Assembly: GCA_023386135.1 (NCBI GenBank)
Contig: JAEWKG010000162.1
Location: 1 to 9,815, forward strand
Length of the DNA stretch: 9,815 bases
Direction: 5' to 3'
Source of the DNA: Pseudomonadota bacterium
Lineage (GTDB): Bacteria; Pseudomonadota; Alphaproteobacteria; Sphingomonadales; Sphingomonadaceae
Below are positions 4,699 to 9,815 of this stretch, piece by piece. Positions within the stretch are counted from its first letter, which is position 1, and every line of letters starts with the position of its first letter. The position numbers and the translations under genes are program-made. The notes beneath the pieces are model-generated. The model ran no database searches. It was not told the origin of the DNA and was given only the letters and a program-made list of their open reading frames with translations.

Positions 4699-6460
4699 CC
4701 AGCGCAACCTTCTCCTCGCCGTGGTGCTGTGCGGCCTGCTGCTGTTCGGCTGGGACGCCGCGACGAAGTACATCTATCCGCAACCGGCCGAGACCGCGAA
4801 GACCCACGAGGTCGCCGCGGCCGCCAAGCCGGCGGAGAGCGGCAAGAAGGTCGTCCGCACCCGCGAAGGCGGGCTGACCGATCCCGCCGCCGAGGCGCTC
4901 GAAGCGCGCGATCTCAAGACCGCCCTCGCCAGCCCGCAGCGGGTGCGCATCGACGCGCCGGCGATCGCCGGCTCGATCGACCTCGTCGGCGCGCGGATCG
5001 ACGATCTCACGCTCAAGACCCACCGCCAGACGGTCGAGAAGAACTCCGGCCCGGTGCGCCTGTTCAGCCCCGCCGGCACCCCGGCGCAGCATTTCGCGCA
5101 GTTCGGCTGGGTCGGCACCAATGTGAAGGTGCCCGACGGCAACACCGTGTGGCAGGCGAGCGGCGGCCCGCTCGCGCCCGGCAAGCCGGTGCAGCTTACG
5201 TGGGACAACGGCCAGGGCCAACGCTTCGGGATCGAGTTCCAGATCGACGAGCACTACCTGATCACCGCGAAGCAGACGGTAGCAAACCTCGCGCCCGGCG
5301 CGATCGTGGTGCGGCCCTTTGCGCTCATCAACAGGACCAGCAACACGGCCAGCGCCAGTTCCTGGACCCTCCATTCGGGGCCACTGGGGTTCTTTGGGAA
5401 TGGCGTGGACTTTGGGACCAATTACGATGACGTGGTCGACGCCGGGAAAGTCAGCCCTGAAGGCGAGGCTGGATGGATCGGGTTCACCGACATCTACTGG
5501 CTTTCGGCCTTGGTGCCGCAGTCCAATGCCGACACGGACGCGGATTTTCGTTCGCTCGGGAACGCACTTTTCCGCGCGGATCTGATCTACGATCCACTGA
5601 CTGTGATGACCGGGCGTCAGATCGCGCGCACGACGAAGCTGTTCGCCGGCGCCAAGGAGATCGACGTCCTGGCGGGTTACGAAGACTCGGGTGTTCCCAA
5701 GTTCGGCAAGGCGATCGATTGGGGCTATTTCGAGGTCATCGAGAAGCCGATCCACTGGCTGCTCGCCACGCTCTATGGCCTCGTGCACAACTTCGGCGTG
5801 GCGATCATCCTGCTCACCCTGATCGTGCGCGGGGCGATGTTCCCGGTGGCGCAGAAGCAGTTCGCCAGCATGGCGGCGATGCGCGCGATCCAGCCGAAGA
5901 TGAAGGCTATCCAGGAACGCTACAAGGACGACAAGCCGCGCCAGCAGCAGGAAGTGATGGCGCTGTACAAGGCGGAAGGCGTCAACCCGCTCGCCGGCTG
6001 CCTGCCGATCCTGTTGCAGATCCCGATCTTCTTCGGGCTCTACAAGGTGCTGATGCTGTCGATCGACATGCGGCACAAGCCGTTCGCGCTGTGGATCCAT
6101 GACCTGTCGGCGCCCGATCCGGCACACATCCTCAACCTGTTCGGGCTGCTGCCGTTCACCCCGCCGGGGTTCCTGGCGATCGGCGTGCTGGCGGTGCTGC
6201 TCGGCATCACCATGTTCCTGACCTTCCGCCTCAACCCGCAGGCGATGGACCCGATCCAGCAGCAGATGTTCTCGATCATGCCGTGGGTGCTGATGTTCGT
6301 GATGGCGCCGTTCGCGGCGGGCCTGCTGATCTACTGGATCACCTCGAACCTGCTGACGCTGGCGCAGCAGAAATACCTCTACTCCAAGCACCCGCAGCTG
6401 CGCGCGCAGGCGGACAAGGACAAGCTCGACCGCGAGCGGACGGCAAAGGCCAAAGGGTGA
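4691..6460 (+). CDS. yidC: YidC/Oxa1-family membrane protein insertase
   Basis: This 589-residue protein inserts and folds inner-membrane proteins, alone or with SecYEG. It shows the Gram-negative layout. A first membrane helix (about 6-22) is followed by a charged Ala/Lys linker and the large periplasmic beta-domain (about 80-340). The conserved five-helix insertase core follows, with segments near 355-380, 435-456, 478-490, 495-512 and 527-550. R380 sits in the first core helix, where the family has its hydrophilic-groove arginine. VNPLAGCLPILLQIPIFFGLYKVL (about 431-454) and NPQAMDPIQQQMFSIMPW (about 515-532) are family signatures. A basic tail ends the protein. The start is TTG: the upstream frame meets a TGA at 4655-4657 without ATG or GTG, and MDNQRNLLLAVVL is the family N-terminus. 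Only a distant GGGA could act as ribosome-binding site. Codons from about 5330 to 5710 differ from the rest. engB overlaps its stop. Confidence 0.97.
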   Translation: MDNQRNLLLAVVLCGLLLFGWDAATKYIYPQPAETAKTHEVAAAAKPAESGKKVVRTREGGLTDPAAEALEARDLKTALASPQRVRIDAPAIAGSIDLVGARIDDLTLKTHRQTVEKNSGPVRLFSPAGTPAQHFAQFGWVGTNVKVPDGNTVWQASGGPLAPGKPVQLTWDNGQGQRFGIEFQIDEHYLITAKQTVANLAPGAIVVRPFALINRTSNTASASSWTLHSGPLGFFGNGVDFGTNYDDVVDAGKVSPEGEAGWIGFTDIYWLSALVPQSNADTDADFRSLGNALFRADLIYDPLTVMTGRQIARTTKLFAGAKEIDVLAGYEDSGVPKFGKAIDWGYFEVIEKPIHWLLATLYGLVHNFGVAIILLTLIVRGAMFPVAQKQFASMAAMRAIQPKMKAIQERYKDDKPRQQQEVMALYKAEGVNPLAGCLPILLQIPIFFGLYKVLMLSIDMRHKPFALWIHDLSAPDPAHILNLFGLLPFTPPGFLAIGVLAVLLGITMFLTFRLNPQAMDPIQQQMFSIMPWVLMFVMAPFAAGLLIYWITSNLLTLAQQKYLYSKHPQLRAQADKDKLDRERTAKAKG

Positions 6461-7110
6461 CGCCCGAAGACGAAGCGGCACAGGCCGAGCTTGAGGAACG
6501 CGCGCGCAAGCTCCTGACCGGCAAGGTCGAGTTCCTGCTCTCGGCGCCCAAGCTCGAATTCCTGCCCGACCCGGTCGCGCCGGAAATCGCCTTCGCGGGG
6601 CGCTCGAACGTCGGCAAGAGCTCGCTGCTCAACGCGCTGACCGGGCGCAAGAGCCTGGCGCGCGCCTCGGTTACGCCGGGCCGCACGCAGGAGCTGAATT
6701 TCTTCGACGTCGGGGAACCGCTGGCGATCCGGCTGGTCGACATGCCCGGCTACGGGTTCGCCAAGGCGCCGGTGAAGGTAGTCGAGCGATGGAAGTTCCT
6801 CGTCCGCGATTTCCTGCGCGGGCGGCTCGTTCTCAAGCGCACCCTGGTGCTGATCGACAGCCGCCACGGGGTGAAGGACGTCGACCGCGAGATGTTCAAG
6901 CTGCTCGACGAAGCGGCGGTCGGCTATCGCCTGGTGCTGACCAAGGCCGACAAGATCAAGGCCAGCGAGCTCGCCGCGGTGCACGCCGCGACCGAGGCCG
7001 AAGCCCGCAAGCGCACCGCCGCCTTCCCGCACGTCCACGTGACCAGCTCCGAGAAAGGCATGGGCATCGCCGAGCTGCGTGCCGCAGTGCTCGCCGACGC
7101 GGAGAGCTGA
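6457..7110 (+). CDS. engB: EngB/YsxC (YihA) ribosome-biogenesis GTPase
   Basis: This is a circularly ordinary TRAFAC-class GTPase of 217 residues, full length for the family. It is required for assembly of the large ribosomal subunit. Motifs in order are: G1 GRSNVGKSS (about 48-56), G2 threonine in TPGRTQ (about 73-78), G3 DMPGYGFA (about 95-102), G4 TKAD (162-165) and G5 SSEKG (near 194-198). Longer in-frame starts exist inside yidC, but the GTG at 6457 gives the family N-terminus, has AAAGG-type sequence before it and overlaps the yidC stop as GTGA, so translation is probably coupled. It ends 6 bp from the convergent outer-membrane gene, with no terminator between. Confidence 0.96.
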   Translation: MTPEDEAAQAELEERARKLLTGKVEFLLSAPKLEFLPDPVAPEIAFAGRSNVGKSSLLNALTGRKSLARASVTPGRTQELNFFDVGEPLAIRLVDMPGYGFAKAPVKVVERWKFLVRDFLRGRLVLKRTLVLIDSRHGVKDVDREMFKLLDEAAVGYRLVLTKADKIKASELAAVHAATEAEARKRTAAFPHVHVTSSEKGMGIAELRAAVLADAES

Positions 7111-7116
7111 GCGGCG

Positions 7117-7851
7117 CTAGAAGTCGAGCCCGACCGCGGCGAAGGCGTGGAAGCCGGTGGGCCCGTGATCCTCGATCGTCGGCCCGCCGGAGGCGAGCAG
7201 GCGCAGCGGACCGGGCAGGTCGACGATAGCGCCGGCGCCCAGGCTGGTTGACGCTTGGCCGCCCACGGTGTCGGCACCCTGCCGTTCCGCCTCGACGCCT
7301 ACCAGCAGCCGCTCGCCGAGCTGGCGGGTCACCGCCACACCGCCGGTCCAGTAGTCGCGGTTGCCCGCACCGGGATTGACTGCATAGCCCCCGCCGCCGA
7401 ACACCGACCACGCGCCCATGTCCTTCTGCGCCCAGACCGGCAGCAGGGCGGTGACGTGCCCCGCGCCCATCCGCTTGCCGGCGGTCGGCAGGGTTACGCC
7501 GGGGAAGACCGCCACCTGCACCCCGGCTGCCTCGTCATGATAGAAGCGGTACTTGACCGATGCCTCGAGATCGCCCGCGGCCCAGTGCCAGCCGGTGGCG
7601 TCGTGGGTGTACGCGGCGGGCAGCCCGACGGTAAGCTGCACATCCTTCGCCGCGCCCCAGTTGATCTCCGCGCCCAGCGCGCCGCCGAAGTCCTCGCCGC
7701 GTCCTTCGGCTTCCCATAGCGGCGCGTAGATTTCCCAGTGGCCGGTGTCCGTCGGTTCCGGGTCGTCGATCAGGAACGGCGGGCCCGCCCACGCAGCGGC
7801 CGGTGCGGCGAGGAGCGCGAGGGCGGCGAGGAAACGAGCGAGACTGCGCAT
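7117..7851 (-). CDS. Secreted outer-membrane beta-barrel protein, phenol_MetA_deg-like
   Basis: The protein has 244 residues. A clear signal peptide (about 1-22, cleaved after AWA) is followed by GPPFLIDDPEPTDTGHWEIY (about 23-42), the N-terminal signature of a family of outer-membrane proteins annotated as transporters or MetA-pathway-of-phenol-degradation proteins. The rest alternates polar and hydrophobic residues in short strands rich in Gly and aromatics (for example LEASVKYRFYH, VQVAVFPGV, RLLVGVEAERQ). It ends in a C-terminal Phe (VGLDF), the usual recognition signal for BAM-dependent barrel insertion. Its substrate cannot be told; the phenol link is a family label, not evidence. It is convergent with engB and divergent from the stress-like gene. 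Confidence 0.75.
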   Translation of the reverse strand: MRSLARFLAALALLAAPAAAWAGPPFLIDDPEPTDTGHWEIYAPLWEAEGRGEDFGGALGAEINWGAAKDVQLTVGLPAAYTHDATGWHWAAGDLEASVKYRFYHDEAAGVQVAVFPGVTLPTAGKRMGAGHVTALLPVWAQKDMGAWSVFGGGGYAVNPGAGNRDYWTGGVAVTRQLGERLLVGVEAERQGADTVGGQASTSLGAGAIVDLPGPLRLLASGGPTIEDHGPTGFHAFAAVGLDF

Positions 7852-8050
7852 GTTGCTCGCTTCTTACCGCTGCGGCGCGAACTCCGCGAGAGGGCGGAAC
7901 GAACCGGCCGCTGGCGCGCTTCGCATTTCCCGCACAGGAGCAAGCCTCTTGGCCGATCAACGCACCGCCACTCTCTGCCGAATGGTTCTGCCTGACCGCA
8001 AAGAGTGATTTTCGACAATCCATCCGCGCGCGCTGGTGGTAGCCACGCGC
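7852..8050. other. Divergent intergenic region
   Basis: This 199-bp stretch separates the outer-membrane gene (-) from the stress-like gene (+) and should hold promoters for both. No housekeeping promoter stands out. On the + strand, GGAAC at 7896-7900 with CGCT 16 bp later (7917-7920) is one base off the EcfG general-stress consensus (GGAAC, then CGTT). Small frames crossing this region have no recognisable product. Confidence 0.35.
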
Positions 8051-8920
8051 ATGGCCACCGGTTCTCCAACCGCGCCCAGCTTCGTGCTGAAGGCTGAGCA
8101 GCTCGCTGCGCTGAATCATCTCGAGCGTGGGCATCCGCGGCCGACGGGGCTGCAATGGATCAACCGGGGGACCGACCAGAACCTTCGGCCAACGACAGTC
8201 GCGCAGCTGATGCGGACCCTGTTTCGGGACACCCGGTCTCCGAGCGTGCGACGGCTTCACGAAACCGCCGGGCTGCGGGTGATGTTCAAGAGCGAGCGCG
8301 ACCGCGATCTGTTCGCCCGCCAATTCGCCGCAGCCTGGGGGATCGAACTGCAGCGGCGGCGGAGCGATCTCACGGCCGTGTTCGCTGTCCCAGCGGCGGC
8401 GGAGCGCGGGTTCCGGGAATTGTCGGAAGCCGGTGTAAGCCCGCGCTCGGTGTCGATACTCTGGCGTGCCGGCCAGTTCCTCGAATCACGCCACGGCGGC
8501 CCGCCAGGCCACTCCAGGTTGAGCGTCGCCGCTGCCAGCGCCGGCGGCGGCCTTGCCGGGGCGATTTTCGGCGTCACGCTGCTCGTCGTCCCGGGGCTTG
8601 GACAAGTGGCGGTGGGCGGCGCCCTGTTGGCGCATGCCATCGGGACCATCGGCGCGTTTGGCGGTGCCGTCGGCGCAAGCGGAGGCGCGCTGGCCCGCAT
8701 GCTGACCGACTTTGACGTCGACGACCGCGAAGTGCCCTATTTTGCGATGGCGATCGAACGCGGGATGGTGTTCCTGTCGGTCGACCCGGCCACGTGCGGG
8801 AGACCGATCGAGGAGGTGCGTGGTATCCTCGAACGATGCGGGGGCACGTTTGCCAGTGGTCCGCCGGCAACCGCGCAAGATCCAAGGGAAGCGTGCGCGG
8901 TGGCGTTTCTGCAGGACTGA
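8051..8920 (+). CDS. YflT-like general-stress protein with glycine-zipper hydrophobic core
   Basis: From the ATG at 8051 the protein has 289 residues; an in-frame GTG at 8036 is an alternative start, and neither has a good ribosome-binding site. Residues about 1-100 form a charged region I do not recognise. DLTAVFAVPAAAERGFRELSEAGVSPRSVSILW (about 106-138) resembles the start of the ferredoxin-like fold of YflT/general-stress-protein-17M domains. It is followed by a Gly/Ala-rich hydrophobic stretch (about 159-216, with GGGLAGAIFG and GAFGGAVGASGGALA) and by VPYFAMAIERGMVFLSVD (about 228-245), which would complete the fold. Proteins with a hydrophobic glycine-zipper insert in such a domain are common in bacteria and usually uncharacterised; membrane association is likely. 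Product and role beyond this are unknown. Confidence 0.6.
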   Translation: MATGSPTAPSFVLKAEQLAALNHLERGHPRPTGLQWINRGTDQNLRPTTVAQLMRTLFRDTRSPSVRRLHETAGLRVMFKSERDRDLFARQFAAAWGIELQRRRSDLTAVFAVPAAAERGFRELSEAGVSPRSVSILWRAGQFLESRHGGPPGHSRLSVAAASAGGGLAGAIFGVTLLVVPGLGQVAVGGALLAHAIGTIGAFGGAVGASGGALARMLTDFDVDDREVPYFAMAIERGMVFLSVDPATCGRPIEEVRGILERCGGTFASGPPATAQDPREACAVAFLQD

Positions 8921-8940
8921 GCGTTCGATATTCTGCCGGG

Positions 8941-9360
8941 CTATGCGGCGAACAGGCTGTCGAGGCTGGCGAAGGCTTTCATCTCGATCGCATTGCCGCT
9001 GGGATCGCGGAAGAACATCGTCGACTGTTCGCCCGGCTCACCCTTGAAGCGAGTGTAGGGCTCGATCTCGAACCGGACGCCGGCGGCCTTGAGGCGTTCG
9101 GCGAGGGTGTCGAATGCCTCCAGCGTCAGCACCACCCCGAAGTGCGGCACCGGCACGCCGTGTCCGTCGACATGATTGACCGCCGCGTCCCCGCCCTTCG
9201 CGGAGGCGAGGTGAGTGACGATCTGATGGCCGAAGAAATCGAAGTCGATCCATGCCTCGCTGCTGCGTCCCTCCGGGCAGCCGAGCAGTTCGCCATAGAA
9301 CCCGCGCGCTTCGCCCAAGTCGCTGACGGGGAAGGCGAGGTGGAACGGGCGCAAGGTCAT
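8941..9360 (-). CDS. VOC-family (glyoxalase/dioxygenase-like) protein
   Basis: The 139-residue protein is a single VOC unit of two beta-alpha-beta-beta-beta modules. The first is FHLAFPVSDLGEARGFYGELLG (about 6-27) with FFGHQIVTHL. The second starts VPHFGVVL (about 71-78) and ends STMFFRDPSGNAIEMKAF (about 113-130). Likely metal ligands are His7, His73 and Glu126, as in metal-dependent VOC enzymes. The residues are there, so an active enzyme is plausible, but the reaction cannot be told from sequence. The ATG at 9360 is chosen over an upstream one at 9384 because FHLAFPV must be near the N-terminus and AGGGGG lies about 6 nt upstream on the coding strand. It converges with the stress-like gene (20-bp gap). 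Confidence 0.88.
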   Translation of the reverse strand: MTLRPFHLAFPVSDLGEARGFYGELLGCPEGRSSEAWIDFDFFGHQIVTHLASAKGGDAAVNHVDGHGVPVPHFGVVLTLEAFDTLAERLKAAGVRFEIEPYTRFKGEPGEQSTMFFRDPSGNAIEMKAFASLDSLFAA

Positions 9361-9593
9361 GCTGAACCCCCTACAGACGCACAAACCATTTTCCTACACG
9401 CGACAGGTTTGCCAGCACTTCGCGAATGGATCTCGCCGAAGCCCACCGCGTCCTCGCAGCGTTCAAGGAAATGGCGCTGGCGGAGGATGCGAAAAGGAAT
9501 GCAGGACACCGTGACAAGCGTGACACCGTTCAGCCTCGACACCTCCGCGATGAACGCCTAGGCCGCGCCGCGGTGGGACAACAGGCAAGCGTC
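9361..9593. other. Intergenic region between VOC and GST genes
   Basis: This 233-bp region is divergent between the VOC and glutathione S-transferase genes. It contains a short direct repeat, CGTGACA at 9510-9516 and 9519-9525 (period 9). The + strand frame of the GST is open from an ATG at 9426, but that stretch does not resemble a GST N-terminus. A 20-codon ORF at 9499-9561, preceded by AAAAGGA, is unconvincing. No clear promoter is seen. Confidence 0.4.
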
Positions 9594-9815
9594 ATGAAGC
9601 TGATCATCGGCAACCGGAACTATTCGAGCTGGTCCTTGCGCGGCTGGCTGGCGTGCAAGCAATCGGGCATCGCCTTCGAGGAACTGACCGTCAGCCTCTA
9701 CGGCGACGAATGGGAGCAGGTGAAGCGCGAGCGTGATGACCTGCAGCCGTCGAGCGGCAAGGTGCCTGTGCTGTGGGACGGCGAGGCGGTGATCTGGGAC
9801 AGTCTGGCGATCCTC
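9594..9815 (+). CDS. Glutathione S-transferase, N-terminal part (3' cut by window)
   Basis: The 74 visible residues are the thioredoxin-fold N-domain of a GST. MKLIIGNRNYSSWSLRGWLA (1-20) holds the serines around 11-14 where the catalytic residue is expected. QSGIAFEE (23-30) follows, then KVPVL (about 56-60) with the cis-proline that binds glutathione and IWDSLAI (about 67-73) in place of the usual E-S-x-A-I motif. The family conjugates or otherwise uses glutathione in detoxification; the substrate is unknown. The ATG at 9594 matches the family start, although an in-frame ATG exists at 9426; only a weak CAGG precedes 9594. The C-terminal helical domain lies outside the window. Confidence 0.93.
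   Translation, partial: MKLIIGNRNYSSWSLRGWLACKQSGIAFEELTVSLYGDEWEQVKRERDDLQPSSGKVPVLWDGEAVIWDSLAIL

Noticed and set aside
3647..4773. Two minus-strand frames of about 250-276 residues across rpmH-rnpA-yidD
   Set aside because: They run antisense through three conserved genes; the GGG/PSP-like segments come from the palindromic repeat.
6283..6456. Longer N-terminus for EngB starting inside yidC
   Set aside because: The extra 58 residues are a shadow of the yidC frame. The GTG at 6457 gives the family N-terminus and the GTGA overlap with the yidC stop.
4463..6481. 672-residue open frame on the minus strand
   Set aside because: It lies antisense to yidC, yidD and the start of engB, which are unmistakable. 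Its composition (Arg/His/Glu-rich, no domains) is typical of antisense frames in GC-rich genes.
8794..9561. 255-residue plus-strand frame
   Set aside because: It overlaps the end of the stress-like gene out of frame and runs antisense to the VOC gene; no domain is recognisable.
9499..9561. 20-codon ORF MQDTVTSVTPFSLDTSAMNA
   Set aside because: There is an A/G-rich stretch before the ATG, but the peptide is tiny, has no recognised relatives and lies in a divergent promoter region. Evidence is too thin to call a gene.
1..9815. Defence system, prophage, CRISPR array or transposon
   Set aside because: No transposase, integrase, Cas, toxin-antitoxin or regularly spaced repeat array is visible. 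The genes are mostly core housekeeping and ordinary envelope or detoxification functions.

Overview
The window is GC-rich chromosomal DNA with strong GCG/GGC/CGC codon bias and GTG and TTG starts. Gene content and protein style point to an alphaproteobacterium of the order Sphingomonadales (Sphingomonadaceae or Erythrobacteraceae type). This assignment is by recognition of protein families, not by a search. No tRNA, rRNA, CRISPR array, transposase or phage gene is visible. Gene density is high: the longest stretches without a confident gene are 9361-9593 (233 bp), 2665-2877 (213 bp) and 7852-8050 (199 bp).

Left part (1-3588). The tail of a small conserved hypothetical protein (+) runs convergently into a TonB-like proline-rich periplasmic protein (-). 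Upstream of that gene, on the same strand, lies comM/yifB, a Mg-chelatase-like AAA+ ATPase of natural transformation. Divergent from comM, across a GC-rich palindromic repeat, is a secreted ClpP/SppA-fold protein (+).

Centre (3562-7110). This is the classic ribosome/membrane-biogenesis block rpmH - rnpA - yidD - yidC - engB, all on the + strand. It encodes ribosomal protein L34, the RNase P protein, two inner-membrane insertion factors and a ribosome-assembly GTPase. rpmH appears to be its own unit, with a promoter inside the end of the preceding gene, a hairpin leader and a downstream intrinsic terminator. rnpA then seems to start from its own promoter, placed so close to the ATG that the transcript would be nearly leaderless. 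From rnpA onward the genes are tightly linked: rnpA/yidD overlap as ATGA, yidD stop abuts a 14-codon ORF whose end overlaps the TTG start of yidC, and yidC/engB overlap as GTGA. The most striking point is a palindromic repeat of about 120 bp at the rnpA/yidD junction. It appears to encode the last 40 or so residues of RnpA and also to supply the Shine-Dalgarno sequence of yidD.

Right part (7117-9815). A signal-peptide-bearing outer-membrane beta-barrel protein (-) is convergent with engB. It is followed by a divergent stress-protein-like gene (+) with a YflT-like fold and a glycine-rich hydrophobic core, a VOC/glyoxalase-family protein (-), and the 5' part of a glutathione S-transferase (+) cut by the window edge.

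I see no clear new multi-gene system. The points worth a second look are regulatory and architectural: the repeat-derived RnpA tail, the transcriptional insulation of rpmH from rnpA, the bridging ORF ahead of yidC, and a codon-usage patch inside yidC.
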